A stretch of DNA of 64,000 nucleotides from Variovorax sp. OK212. Its GTDB lineage: Bacteria > Pseudomonadota > Gammaproteobacteria > Burkholderiales > Burkholderiaceae_C. A program made the position numbers and the translations under genes. Location: NCBI RefSeq assembly GCF_900112425.1, contig NZ_FOLP01000015.1:1-64000 (forward strand), given 5' to 3'. The notes beneath the pieces were generated by a model. It had not been told where the DNA came from and searched no databases. It saw only the letters and a list, made by a program, of their open reading frames with translations. Below, piece after piece: positions 1-8,998 of this stretch (the first letter of the stretch is position 1; each line of letters starts with the position of its first letter).

Positions 1-3000
1 GAATCGATCATGGCGCACGTGGGCACGCGGCCCGACATGCAGACCGGCCTGATCCAGTCGCTGCATGAGCTGAAGGACGGCCAGGTGGTGCGCCAGCTTG
101 CGGCCTACACGCACGATGCCGAGCGCGACCTCGTGGCCGCGCAGGACGAAGACGGCGCGAGCTGGAGCTACACCTACGCGCACCACCTCGTCACGCGCTA
201 CACCGACCGCACCGGTCGCGGCATGAACCTGCTTTACGACGGCACCGGCGCCAATGCGAAGGCCGTGCGCGAGTGGTCGGACGACGGCAGCTTCGCGCTC
301 ACGCTGGAGTGGGACCGCAATATCCGCCTGACCTACGTGACCGATGCGCTGGGCGGAGAGACCTGGCATTACTACGACATCCAGGGCTACACCTACCGCA
401 TCATTCATCCCGACCGGCTGCAGGAGTGGTTCTTCCGCGACGACGCGAAGAACGTCACGCGCCACATCCACACCGACGGCAGCACCGACGACTACAGCTA
501 CGACGCCGACGGCAACCTGCAGATGCACACGCGCGCCGACGGCAGCCGCGTGCACTTCGAGTACGACGCTGCGCACCGGCTCACGGGCATCCTCGACGGC
601 GAGGGCGGCGCGTGGAAGCGCGACCACGACGCGCAGGGCCGCCTCACGGAAGAAACCGATCCGCTGGGCCACAAGACCGCGTACGCCTACGACAAGGCCG
701 GCCGGCCGGTGCGCATCACCGATGCGAAGGGCGGCGTGAAGGCGCTGGCCTATTCGCCTTCCGGCCAACTGCTCAGCTACACCGACTGCTCCGCGAAGAC
801 CAGCCACTGGGAGTACGACGAGCGCGGCCGCCTCGCCAAGGCCACCGACGCGGCGGGCGGCGCCACCAGCTACCGCTACGCCGCCGGCCATCTCGAGGAA
901 CTCGTGCTGCCCGACGAGACCAGCGAGCACTTCGTGCACGACGCCGAAGGCCGCCTGCTGACGCACACCGATGCGCTAGGCCGTGCCACGCGCTACAGCT
1001 ACACGCGCGCCGGCCTCATCGCCGGGCGCACCGACGCCGCAGGCCGCGCGCTGCGCTACCACTGGGACCTGCTGGGCCGCCTCACGGAACTGCACAACGA
1101 GAACGGCAGCCACTACAACTTCCGCTACGACCCGGTGGACCGACTGCTCGAGGAGACCGGCTTCGACCGCAAGACCACGCAGTACCTGCGCGACGAGGCC
1201 ACCGGTGTGCTGGCCGGGGTGATCGAGGCGGGCGTGCGCACAGAGCTCGAATTCGATTCGATGGGCCGCTTGACCGAGCGCCGCGCCGGCGGGCAGTCGG
1301 AGCGATTCGCCTACGACCGCGACGGCCGCCTGACCGAGGCGGCCAATGCCGACGCGCGCCTGCAGTGGTTCCATGACGCGGCCGGCAACCTGACGCGCGA
1401 GCACCACCACTACCTGGCGCGCAAGCGCACGGCCGTGTGGCAGCACCGCTACGACGAACTCAACCAGCGCGTCGCCACCGTGCGGCCCGACGGCCACGTG
1501 ACGCAATGGCTGACCTACGGCTCAGGCCATGTACACGGCCTGATGCTCGACGGGCAGGACATCCTGGGCTTCGAGCGCGACGACCTGCACCGCGAGGTGG
1601 CGCGCGAGCAGGGCAACGGCCTGAGCCAGCGGCTGAAGTACGACCCCGCGGGCCGGCTGCTCGAGCAGCAGATCTCGCGCACCCGGCCCGGAGGCATCGA
1701 ACTCACCGGCATCCAGCGCAGCTACAGCTACGACAAGGCCGGCCAGCTCGTCGGCATCGGCGACAGCCGGCGCGGCGCGCTCGGCTACCGCTACGACCCG
1801 GTGGGGCGCCTGCTCGAAGCCAACAGCCGTGTCGGGCGCGAGGTGTTCGCCTTCGATCCGGCGGGCAACATCGCCGAGCCGCCGGCGGCCGGCGACGCGC
1901 TCGGGCACCCGGCCGGCAAGCTGCTGGACAACCTGCTGAAGAACTACGCCGGCACCAGCTACCGCTACGACGAACGCGGCAACATGACCGAGCGCGTGCG
2001 CAACGGCTGGCGCACCGTGTTCGCGTGGGACGGCTTCAACCGCATGACCGCGGCCACCGACCAGGGCGGCGCCACCACCACCTTCAGCTACGACCCCATG
2101 GGCCGCCGCATCGCCAAGCAATCGGGCGATGCCACGACGCTGTTCGGCTGGGACGGCGACCTGCTCGCGTTCGAGAGCACGCAAAGCCGCGCCGCGCAGG
2201 ACGAAGGGCGCGACCAGGGCTTCGGCGTGCACTACATCCACGAGCGCGATGCGTTCGTGCCGCTGCTGCAGGTCCGCCAGGCGCATGCCGTGCTGCTGGG
2301 CGAAACCACGGACACGAAGGCGTTGATGGACGCCAACGGCGGCGTGTACGACATCGAGCAGGACCCGTTGTGGAACGGGGCGCAGCGACGGGTGCCCGCG
2401 CCCTTCGACCGGCGCGAGATTTCGTTCTACCAGTGCGACCACCTGGGCACGCCGCAGGAGCTGACCGACCACGAGGGGCAGGTGGCGTGGTCTGCGCAGT
2501 ACAAGGCCTGGGGCGAGGCGCGCGAGGCCATCACCGAGGCCGGCCGGCGGGCCGGCGTGCGCAACCCGATACGGTTCCAGGGGCAGTACTTCGACGAGGA
2601 GACGGGGCTGCACTACAGCCGCTACCGCTACTACGACCCGGAGAGCGGGCGCTTCGTGTCGCAAGACCCGATCGGGCCGGCCGGCGGGCTGAATGCCATG
2701 GCCTATGCGCCGAATCCGACCGCGTTCATCGACCCGCTGGGCCTGAAGAAGTACGTGATCCTGGGCGAAGGGCAGACCTCGGTCGAAGCTTATGCTGCGG
2801 CCATGCGGCTCAAGTTCCCCTGCGACGAATTCCGGACCATCAAGAAAGACTGGATCCCCATCACCACCGCCTCCGGCGCGACACAGGAGAAGTTCGGCAG
2901 CAAGGCCTGGGAGCAGAAGGCCGTGGCCGCCAACGCGCTGTGGGTGCGGCAGCGTGCGGCCGAAGGCTACGACTTCATCGACATCGGGATCGACGGCGCG

Positions 3001-3153
3001 GCCAACCGCAGCCCGTTCTATGCGGCCGAGAAGAAGGCCCTGGGCCGGGTCGGCGCGAAGGTCTACAGGTCGAACCAGTGCGCCACCGTGGCGGCACGCG
3101 ACGGCGCCAAGGAAAGCTCGCGGCCCAAGGCAAAAGGACGGTACGGAAGATGA
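1..3153 (+). CDS. Rhs/YD-repeat protein, C-terminal part with polymorphic toxin tail (5' truncated by window)
   Basis: The frame is open from base 1, so the true start lies outside the window; 1047 residues are visible from the first ATG at 10. YD repeats of the type YDxxGRLxxxxD run through most of it and would form the Rhs shell. The conserved core end is present (RFQGQYFDEETGLHYSRYRY, then DPIGPAGGLN about residues 886-895). After DPLGLKK (about 908-914) the sequence becomes variable: a 133-residue tail that should be the toxin. The tail contains GEGQTS, a region rich in W and A, and DIGIDGAANRSPFYAAEKKA. I remember similar GEGM...DIGxD...SPFY tails in other Rhs proteins but cannot name a family or activity. 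The next gene overlaps its stop (ATGA), as expected for an immunity gene. Delivery is probably by type VI secretion, which is family knowledge and not shown here. Confidence 0.93.
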   Translation, partial: ESIMAHVGTRPDMQTGLIQSLHELKDGQVVRQLAAYTHDAERDLVAAQDEDGASWSYTYAHHLVTRYTDRTGRGMNLLYDGTGANAKAVREWSDDGSFALTLEWDRNIRLTYVTDALGGETWHYYDIQGYTYRIIHPDRLQEWFFRDDAKNVTRHIHTDGSTDDYSYDADGNLQMHTRADGSRVHFEYDAAHRLTGILDGEGGAWKRDHDAQGRLTEETDPLGHKTAYAYDKAGRPVRITDAKGGVKALAYSPSGQLLSYTDCSAKTSHWEYDERGRLAKATDAAGGATSYRYAAGHLEELVLPDETSEHFVHDAEGRLLTHTDALGRATRYSYTRAGLIAGRTDAAGRALRYHWDLLGRLTELHNENGSHYNFRYDPVDRLLEETGFDRKTTQYLRDEATGVLAGVIEAGVRTELEFDSMGRLTERRAGGQSERFAYDRDGRLTEAANADARLQWFHDAAGNLTREHHHYLARKRTAVWQHRYDELNQRVATVRPDGHVTQWLTYGSGHVHGLMLDGQDILGFERDDLHREVAREQGNGLSQRLKYDPAGRLLEQQISRTRPGGIELTGIQRSYSYDKAGQLVGIGDSRRGALGYRYDPVGRLLEANSRVGREVFAFDPAGNIAEPPAAGDALGHPAGKLLDNLLKNYAGTSYRYDERGNMTERVRNGWRTVFAWDGFNRMTAATDQGGATTTFSYDPMGRRIAKQSGDATTLFGWDGDLLAFESTQSRAAQDEGRDQGFGVHYIHERDAFVPLLQVRQAHAVLLGETTDTKALMDANGGVYDIEQDPLWNGAQRRVPAPFDRREISFYQCDHLGTPQELTDHEGQVAWSAQYKAWGEAREAITEAGRRAGVRNPIRFQGQYFDEETGLHYSRYRYYDPESGRFVSQDPIGPAGGLNAMAYAPNPTAFIDPLGLKKYVILGEGQTSVEAYAAAMRLKFPCDEFRTIKKDWIPITTASGATQEKFGSKAWEQKAVAANALWVRQRAAEGYDFIDIGIDGAANRSPFYAAEKKALGRVGAKVYRSNQCATVAARDGAKESSRPKAKGRYGR

Positions 3154-3554
3154 AGCCATTGACCATTCACATTCCGATGCTGCGCAAGAAGGACATGCCC
3201 GAGCAGATGAACACCTTCTACGAAGATGTTCTGGGCTACGAGCGCGACGCGGAGCTCGGCGTCTTGAGGGTGCCGGGGCACGCGAACCTGGCGGTCTGCT
3301 TCAAGTACGCCGACCGGGGCGAGAAAAGAAGCGGGGCGCTGTACGAGTTTTCTCTGGAGAAGAACTTCCCCAGCTTCTGCGCGCGCCTGAAAGACAAGGG
3401 TGTCGCGTTCGACATGCTGGCGCGCACGCCCGGCTTCTATTTCGCGAGGTTCCTGGACCCGTCGGGCAACTTCATCGAGGTGATCTCGGAAAACTTCGAG
3501 GACGAAGCCGGGGTCGATGTGTCGGGGTGGAGCGGCTACCAGGACATGGATTGA
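3150..3554 (+). CDS. VOC-fold (glyoxalase/dioxygenase superfamily) protein, candidate immunity protein for the Rhs toxin
   Basis: 134 residues. The ATG overlaps the Rhs stop codon in an ATGA arrangement, so the two are translationally coupled. The sequence has the vicinal-oxygen-chelate layout: an N-terminal beta strand, LGYERDAELGVLRVPG, a middle GALYEFSLE and a C-terminal GFYFARFLDPSGNFIEVISE, which is a glyoxalase-like signature. Typical enzymes of the fold use His and Glu metal ligands. The late Glu (FIEV) is present but an early metal-binding His is not obvious. The position directly behind a polymorphic toxin tail argues for an immunity role; the sequence alone would suggest only a VOC enzyme. 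The immunity role is inference. Confidence 0.85.
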   Translation: MKPLTIHIPMLRKKDMPEQMNTFYEDVLGYERDAELGVLRVPGHANLAVCFKYADRGEKRSGALYEFSLEKNFPSFCARLKDKGVAFDMLARTPGFYFARFLDPSGNFIEVISENFEDEAGVDVSGWSGYQDMD

Positions 3555-3743
3555 GCGCAGTAGGCGCAGCAGGCGCAACTGGCGCGGCCATCGCGGCGGC
3601 CCGCGAGCGCGCCATCGCGCGCCGTCGCGCGTCATCGAGGGCTGGCCCGCGCCGGTCCTCACTGTCGGCAAGGCCTCCGGCGCCACCCTCGGGCAGCACT
3701 TTGCCCGCCGAGCCTGCTACTCCCGACCTCCGGGTTTTCGATA

Positions 3744-3764
3744 ACTAAATCATCTTGATTTAGT
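3744..3764. promoter_or_regulatory. Perfect AT-rich palindrome, likely operator of the ROK repressor
   Basis: ACTAAATCA-TCT-TGATTTAGT: 9-bp perfect arms around a 3-bp centre, standing out as AT-rich in a GC-rich 331-bp gap (3555-3885). It lies about 120 bp before the first gene of the sugar ABC operon, whose last gene encodes a ROK-family repressor. ROK regulators commonly bind AT-rich palindromes of this size. Nothing else clear is seen in the gap. Confidence 0.6.
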
Positions 3765-3885
3765 CGCTTTCCTGGCCGATAGTCGCCCTGCGCCCGGACG
3801 TCGAGGCTTTCAGTTTCAGCAAAGCCCGAGCGATCCGGTTCCAAAAGACCGCAGGCGCCTCGCCGCCCGCTCAAGGAGACAAACC

Positions 3886-4887
3886 ATGTTCGGCACCCGT
3901 TCCATCCTGGCCATGGCGGCCATGTCCCTCGTCGCAGTGGCTGCGTCCGCTGCCGACCAGCCCGTCATCGGCCTGGTCACCAAGACCGAGACCAACCCCT
4001 TCTTCGTGAAGATGAAAGAAGGCGCGCAGGAAGAGGCCAAGAAGCTCGGTGCCAAGCTGCTGTCGGGCGCGGGCAAGGCCGACGGCGACAACGCGGGGCA
4101 GATCACCGCGATGGAAAACATGATTGCCGCGGGCGCCAAGACCATCCTCATCACGCCCAGCGACGCCAAGGCGATCGTGCCGGCCATCAAGAAGGCGCGC
4201 GACAAGGGCGTGATGGTGATCGCGCTCGACAGCCCGGCCGATCCGCCGGACGCGACCGACGCGCTCTTCGCCACCAACAACTACACGGCCGGCGTGCTGA
4301 TCGGCGAATACGCCAAGGCCGCCATGGCCGGCAAGACGCCCAAGATCGTCGCGCTCGACCTGCTGCCGGGCCACCCGGTGGGCGCGCAGCGCCACAACGG
4401 CTTCATGAAGGGCTTCGGCCTGCCGGCCAACGAGGCCAAGTCGAACGAGCTGTCGAAGTCGCCCGAGATCGTCTGCATGGCCGACAGCTACGGCGACCAG
4501 GCCAAGGCGCAGACGGTGATGGAAAACTGCCTGCAGAAGGCGCCCGAGGTGAACCTGGTCTACACCATCAACGAGCCCGCCGCGGCCGGTGCGTACAACG
4601 CGCTGAAGCGCGCCGGCAAGGAGAAGGGCGTGCTGATCGTCTCGGTGGACGGCGGCTGCCAGGGCATCAAGGACACCAACGCCGGCATCATCGCCGCGAC
4701 CTCGCAGCAGTACCCGCTGAAGATGGCCGCCATGGGCGTGGCCGCGGGCGTGGAGTTCGCGAAGACGGGCAAGAAGGCCTCGGGCTACGTCGACACCGGC
4801 GTGACGCTGATCGCCGGCAAGAGCGTGGCGGGCGTCGACAGCAAGGACACCAAGACCGGTGCCGAGCTGTGCTGGGGCAAGAAGTGA
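3886..4887 (+). CDS. frcB: Sugar (fructose-type) ABC transporter, periplasmic binding protein
   Basis: 333 residues with a classical signal peptide (about 1-22, cleaved near ASA-A). The mature part is a Peripla_BP_4/LacI-fold sugar-binding protein: it opens VIGLVTKTETNPFF, contains the ALDSPAD and ATNNYTAG segments, and ends with the VDTGVTL region. It resembles FrcB of Sinorhizobium, the fructose/ribose/mannose binder, more than RbsB. It heads the operon frcB-frcC-frcA followed by a ROK repressor. It would deliver a hexose to the inner-membrane FrcC permease. Fructose as substrate is inferred from family resemblance. Confidence 0.88.
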   Translation: MFGTRSILAMAAMSLVAVAASAADQPVIGLVTKTETNPFFVKMKEGAQEEAKKLGAKLLSGAGKADGDNAGQITAMENMIAAGAKTILITPSDAKAIVPAIKKARDKGVMVIALDSPADPPDATDALFATNNYTAGVLIGEYAKAAMAGKTPKIVALDLLPGHPVGAQRHNGFMKGFGLPANEAKSNELSKSPEIVCMADSYGDQAKAQTVMENCLQKAPEVNLVYTINEPAAAGAYNALKRAGKEKGVLIVSVDGGCQGIKDTNAGIIAATSQQYPLKMAAMGVAAGVEFAKTGKKASGYVDTGVTLIAGKSVAGVDSKDTKTGAELCWGKK

Positions 4888-4950
4888 TCCGGCGCACCGG
4901 CACCGGCATCTAGAACCAAAGCCCCCGCATTCAAGTACCCAGGACCCGCC

Positions 4951-5910
4951 ATGGCCAAGTCTTCCAAGCACCACATCCCGTGGGGCGCCCTCGGGCCGTG
5001 GCTGGCCCTGCTCGGCGCGTGCATCTTCTTTGCAACCCAGTCCGACCGCTTCCTCACGGGCGGCAACCTCTCGCTGATTCTTCAGCAGGTGATGGTGGTG
5101 GGCGTGATCGCCATCGGCCAGACGCTGATCATCCTCACGGCGGGCATCGACCTGTCGTGCGGCATGGTGATGGCGCTGGGCGGGATCATCATGAGCAAGT
5201 TCGCCACCGAGCTCGGCCTGCCCGTGCCGGTGGCCATCCTGTGCGGCATCGGCGTGACCACGCTGTTCGGCCTGCTCAACGGCCTCTTGGTCACGCGCAT
5301 CAAGCTGCCGCCTTTCATCGTGACGCTGGGCACGCTGAACATCGCCTTCGCGATCACGCAGCTGTACTCGTCGTCGCAGACCATCACCGACCTGCCCGCG
5401 GGCCTCACGGGGCTGGGCACCACCTTCACCATCGGCAGCGCCGAGGTGGCGTGGGGTTCGGTGCTGATGGTGGCGCTCTACGCGCTCGTGTGGTTCGTGC
5501 TGCGCGAGACGGGCGCGGGCCGCCACATCTATGCGGTGGGCAACAACGCGGAGGCCACTCGGCTGGTGGGCATTCCCACGCAGCGCGTGCTGCTGGGCGT
5601 GTACGTGGCCGCGGGCGTGCTGTACGGCATTGCCTCGCTGCTGTCGGTGGCGCGCACCGGCGTGGGCGACCCGAACGCGGGCCAGACCGAGAACCTCGAC
5701 GCCATCACGGCGGTGGTGCTCGGCGGCACCAGCCTCTTCGGCGGACGCGGCGTGGTGCTGGGCTCGCTGATCGGCGTGCTCATCGTGGGCGTGTTCCGCA
5801 ACGGGCTCACGCTGATGGGCGTGTCGTCGATCTACCAGGTGCTGGTCACGGGCGTGCTGGTGATTCTTGCGGTGGCCGCCGACCAGCTTTCGCGCAGGGG
5901 GGCACGCTGA
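4951..5910 (+). CDS. frcC: Sugar ABC transporter permease
   Basis: 319 residues, multi-spanning, RbsC/AraH-type permease of CUT2 transporters. Visible landmarks are the segment around GIDLSCGMVMALGG, the coupling region GNNAEATRLVGIP and the late TAVVLGGTSLFGGRG, a hallmark of the family. It follows frcB by about 60 bp and its TGA overlaps the ATG of the ATPase gene by 4 nt. It forms the membrane channel for the sugar captured by the upstream binding protein. Confidence 0.9.
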   Translation: MAKSSKHHIPWGALGPWLALLGACIFFATQSDRFLTGGNLSLILQQVMVVGVIAIGQTLIILTAGIDLSCGMVMALGGIIMSKFATELGLPVPVAILCGIGVTTLFGLLNGLLVTRIKLPPFIVTLGTLNIAFAITQLYSSSQTITDLPAGLTGLGTTFTIGSAEVAWGSVLMVALYALVWFVLRETGAGRHIYAVGNNAEATRLVGIPTQRVLLGVYVAAGVLYGIASLLSVARTGVGDPNAGQTENLDAITAVVLGGTSLFGGRGVVLGSLIGVLIVGVFRNGLTLMGVSSIYQVLVTGVLVILAVAADQLSRRGAR

Positions 5911-6716
5911 TGAACACCGCTGCAAACCCGCGGTCCGCCAAGATCGTGATGCAGGCCAAGGGCCTGGTGAAGCGCTACGGCCAGGTCACGGCGCTCGACG
6001 GCGTCGACTTCGAGCTGCGCGAGGGCGAGATCCTCGCGGTGATCGGCGACAACGGCGCGGGCAAGTCCTCGCTCATCAAGGCGCTGTCGGGCGCGGTGGT
6101 TCCCGACGAAGGGCAGATCCTGCTCGACGGCAAGCCGGTGCAGTTTCGCAACCCGCTGGACGCACGCCGCGCGGGCATCGAGACCGTGTATCAGGACCTG
6201 GCCGTTGCCCCGGCCATGACCATCTACGAGAACCTGTTCCTCGGCCGCGAGCTGCGCCGCCCGGGCTTCCTGGGCAACGTGCTGCGCATGCTCGACAAGA
6301 AGAAGATGCTGCAGGAAAGCGCCGCGCGCATGGCCGACCTGAAGGTGGGCATCCAGTCGATGACGCAGGCCGTCGAAACGCTCTCGGGCGGCCAGCGCCA
6401 GTGCGTGGCCGTGGCGCGCAGCGCGGCCTTCGCGCGGCACGTGGTCATCATGGACGAGCCGACCGCCGCGCTCGGCGTGAAGGAGGGCAACATGGTGCTG
6501 GAGCTGATCCGCCGCGTGCGCGACCGCGGCCTGCCCGTGGTGCTCATCAGCCACAACATGCCGCACGTGTTCGAGGTGGCCGACCGCATCCACGTGGCGC
6601 GGCTGGGCAAGCGCGCGGCCGTGCTCGACCCGAAGAAGATCAGCATGAGCGACACCGTCGCCGTGATGACCGGCGCCATGACGGCCGACCAGTTGCCCGC
6701 GGAGGCGCATGCCTGA
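5910..6716 (+). CDS. frcA: Sugar ABC transporter ATP-binding protein
   Basis: 268 residues and one ABC cassette, as in FrcA and unlike the tandem two-cassette RbsA. Walker A is GDNGAGKSS (46-54), the signature is LSGGQRQ (about 158-164), and Walker B is VVIMDEPTAALG. The start is the ATG at 5910 overlapping the frcC stop (ATGA). Earlier in-frame codons lie inside frcC and are ignored. The 3' end overlaps the start of the ROK regulator gene by 8 nt. It energises hexose import. Confidence 0.92.
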   Translation: MNTAANPRSAKIVMQAKGLVKRYGQVTALDGVDFELREGEILAVIGDNGAGKSSLIKALSGAVVPDEGQILLDGKPVQFRNPLDARRAGIETVYQDLAVAPAMTIYENLFLGRELRRPGFLGNVLRMLDKKKMLQESAARMADLKVGIQSMTQAVETLSGGQRQCVAVARSAAFARHVVIMDEPTAALGVKEGNMVLELIRRVRDRGLPVVLISHNMPHVFEVADRIHVARLGKRAAVLDPKKISMSDTVAVMTGAMTADQLPAEAHA

Positions 6717-7932
6717 TGCGGACACCCCTGTGCGCATGCCCGACCTGTTGCGGCCCCGCGGGTCCAACCAGGTCGGCATGCGCCAGTTCAACGAACGCAC
6801 GGTGCTGCAGGCCCTGCGCGTTCACACCAGCCTGCCCAAGGCCGACCTCGCGCGGCTGACCGGGCTCAGCGCGCAGACCATCGGTCTCATCACCGCGCGG
6901 CTGGAGGAAGACGGCCTCATCGTCAAGCAGAGCCGCGTGCGCGGACGCATCGGCCAGCCATCGGTGCCGCTGGCGCTGAACCCCGACGGCGCGTTCTCCA
7001 TCGGCATCAAGGTGGGGCGGCGCGGCGCCGAATGGCTGCTGATCGACTTCACCGCGCAGGTGCGCGAGCGCCACGCCATCAGCTACGACTTTCCCGACGT
7101 GGACGAGCTGCTGCCCGCCATTGCGCAACACATCCACCGGCTGCGCGACGGCCTTGGCCCGCTGGCCGTGCGCAACGTGGGCGCGGGCCTGGCCGCGCCG
7201 TTCCAGCTCGGCGGCTGGCACCGCACGCTGGGCCTGTCGAAGGCGCAGGCCGACCTGTGGAACCAGATGGACCTGGCGGGCGAGGTGCGCGCGCGCACCG
7301 ACGTGCCGGTGAGCTTCGCGCGCGACACCGTGGCCGCCTGCGTGGCCGAACTGGTGGGCGGACGCGGGCACGACCTGAAGAGCTTTCTGTACATCTTCGT
7401 CGACACCTTCGTGGGCGGCGGGCTGGTCATCAACTCGCACCTGCACACGGGCGTGCACGGCAACGCAGGCGCGCTGGCGTCGCTGCCGATGCAGCCGCCG
7501 GGCAACGGCGGAACGTTGCCGATGCAACTCATCGCGCAGGCCTCGCTCTGGGAGCTGGAGCAGCGCCTGACTGCCGAAGGCCTCGACGCAATGGCCGCTT
7601 ATGACGAGCGCGCGTTGCAGCCGCCGCATGCGGCCATCACGCTGGCGTGGCTGGACAGCGCCTCGCAGGCGCTGGCGCATGCCATCGTGAGCGGCACGGC
7701 CATGCTCGACCTGGCCGACGTGGTGGTCGACGGCTCGATGTCGCGCGTGCTGCTGCAGGCGCTGCTCGAACGCACGCGCGCCGCGCTGGACCGGTGCAAC
7801 TGGGAAGGGCTGTGGCAGCCGCAGCTGCACGGCGGCAGGGCGGGCGCGCAGGCCTGCGCGCTGGGCGGCGCGATGCTGCCGCTGCACGCGAACTTCGCGC
7901 CGGACCACGACGTGTTCTTGAAGGCAGCCTGA
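6709..7932 (+). CDS. ROK-family transcriptional repressor of the sugar operon
   Basis: 407 residues. The N-terminal winged helix-turn-helix (about 25-70: ERTVLQALR, then LSAQTIGLITARLEEDGLI) is followed by a ROK sugar-kinase-like domain with an FVDTFVGGGLVINS segment and NAGALASLP. No clear zinc-binding cysteine cluster is seen. The gene overlaps frcA by 8 nt, so it is co-expressed with the transporter it probably controls through the palindrome at 3744-3764. A later ATG (codon 10) could also serve as start. Confidence 0.85.
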   Translation: MPDADTPVRMPDLLRPRGSNQVGMRQFNERTVLQALRVHTSLPKADLARLTGLSAQTIGLITARLEEDGLIVKQSRVRGRIGQPSVPLALNPDGAFSIGIKVGRRGAEWLLIDFTAQVRERHAISYDFPDVDELLPAIAQHIHRLRDGLGPLAVRNVGAGLAAPFQLGGWHRTLGLSKAQADLWNQMDLAGEVRARTDVPVSFARDTVAACVAELVGGRGHDLKSFLYIFVDTFVGGGLVINSHLHTGVHGNAGALASLPMQPPGNGGTLPMQLIAQASLWELEQRLTAEGLDAMAAYDERALQPPHAAITLAWLDSASQALAHAIVSGTAMLDLADVVVDGSMSRVLLQALLERTRAALDRCNWEGLWQPQLHGGRAGAQACALGGAMLPLHANFAPDHDVFLKAA

Positions 7933-8017
7933 AGACCTGTGGGGGCGGGGCGCGTGTTCAGGGCGTGGGCCGGGGCGGTCCCGATAATGCAGCCCTGTCA
8001 TTCGGAACCAGGAACAC

Positions 8018-8668
8018 ATGAGCGCCGCAGATTTCCTTCTTGCCCCCGAGGTGCAAAAGATATTGACGGTCGTCTACGCGGCGCCCGGTCAGCAGTTTTC
8101 TGCCAGTGAGCTGGCGCAGCGTTGCAAGCTGCCTTCCGAGGATGTGGCGCGCACGGTGGCGCATCTTGTGGGCAGCGGCATTCTGAAGCTGCACAAGCCG
8201 AAAGCGGACGAAGCCGAGGCCGTGTCTATCGACCCCACGTTTGTCTTCCATGACGAACTGCGCAGCATCGCGTTCAAGTCGTTCGCCGCGGCAGAGCCGG
8301 TTCGCGCGATGCTGCGCGGCAAGTTCAAGGACTCGGTGGTGCGCGCTTTCATCCTGGGAGAGGACGCGGACGGCACGCTGGAACTGCTGGTCGTGCACGG
8401 GCAGCTGATGCCCGACGAAGTGGCGATGACGCTGGCGTGCCAGAAGCTGTCCAAAAACATCCATCGGCATCTGAAGATGCAGGTGATCTCGAACATCAGC
8501 TTCAATGGACTGACGCCGCGCGATGCGGTGATGGCGAAGCTCGCGTCCGGGTCGGCCATCGAGGTCATCGCGCCGGGGGATACGAAGGCGCAGCTGGCTG
8601 TCGAGAAGGTGGGGCTGTTGCAGAGCGCGAAGAAGAAACTGGCCACGTTGGGGCGTTCTGCGGGCTGA
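8018..8668 (+). CDS. Winged-helix protein with a possible nucleotidyltransferase-like C-terminal domain
   Basis: 216 residues. Residues about 8-55 form a winged-helix unit (VQKILTVVYAAPGQQFSASELAQRC, then VARTVAHLVGSGIL). The second half (VVRAFILGEDADGTLELLVV) resembles the core of MNT-type nucleotidyltransferases fused to HTH domains, but the GS-x-DxD catalytic pair is not convincingly present. I infer a DNA-binding regulator with a degenerate second domain. It stands alone between the sugar operon and an intergenic stretch, with ATG at 8018. Confidence 0.7.
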   Translation: MSAADFLLAPEVQKILTVVYAAPGQQFSASELAQRCKLPSEDVARTVAHLVGSGILKLHKPKADEAEAVSIDPTFVFHDELRSIAFKSFAAAEPVRAMLRGKFKDSVVRAFILGEDADGTLELLVVHGQLMPDEVAMTLACQKLSKNIHRHLKMQVISNISFNGLTPRDAVMAKLASGSAIEVIAPGDTKAQLAVEKVGLLQSAKKKLATLGRSAG

Positions 8669-8998
8669 GTTCTTTACATCGCTGTTCGGGGCGCGTGCGC
8701 AGGCCATCGGGTGCTCCCCGCGCGAATGTCCCCCGGGGCTTCGCCGCTCCTCCTTTTTTTCGCCGCCGAGAGCACCCGGTGCCCTGCGCACCAAGGGGCG
8801 CTGCTGCAGTGCGAGCGCCTCGGGTGCTTTGCCCGGGCATCACCAACCGGCGTTTTCACGACGCTGGCGGGCTCTGGAGCACCGGGCTCGGCCAACGGCA
8901 CCGGCACCGCCGCGTCGTTCGCCTTTCCCCGCGCCTGCGCCATGGCTCGCCAGGTCTTGATCGCGCAGTCCGCAATGCCTTCGCTGCCCGCCTTCGCC
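8669..8998. other. 330-bp intergenic stretch without a supported gene
   Basis: Several frames are open on both strands but none has a convincing start, ribosome site or family resemblance. The segment around 8730-8860, read on the minus strand, gives RVLSAAKKRRSGEAP, which I recall as a recurring conceptual peptide in Variovorax intergenic DNA. It may therefore be a dispersed repeat; this is memory, not a search. Confidence 0.35.

Noticed and set aside
3150-3554. Ordinary glyoxalase enzyme unrelated to the Rhs gene
   Set aside because: Kept as candidate immunity because of the ATGA overlap, though an independent enzyme role cannot be excluded by sequence.
3871-5925. Minus-strand open frame of 684 codons over frcB and frcC
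   Set aside because: Antisense to the ABC transporter genes; His/Arg-rich translation is a GC artefact.
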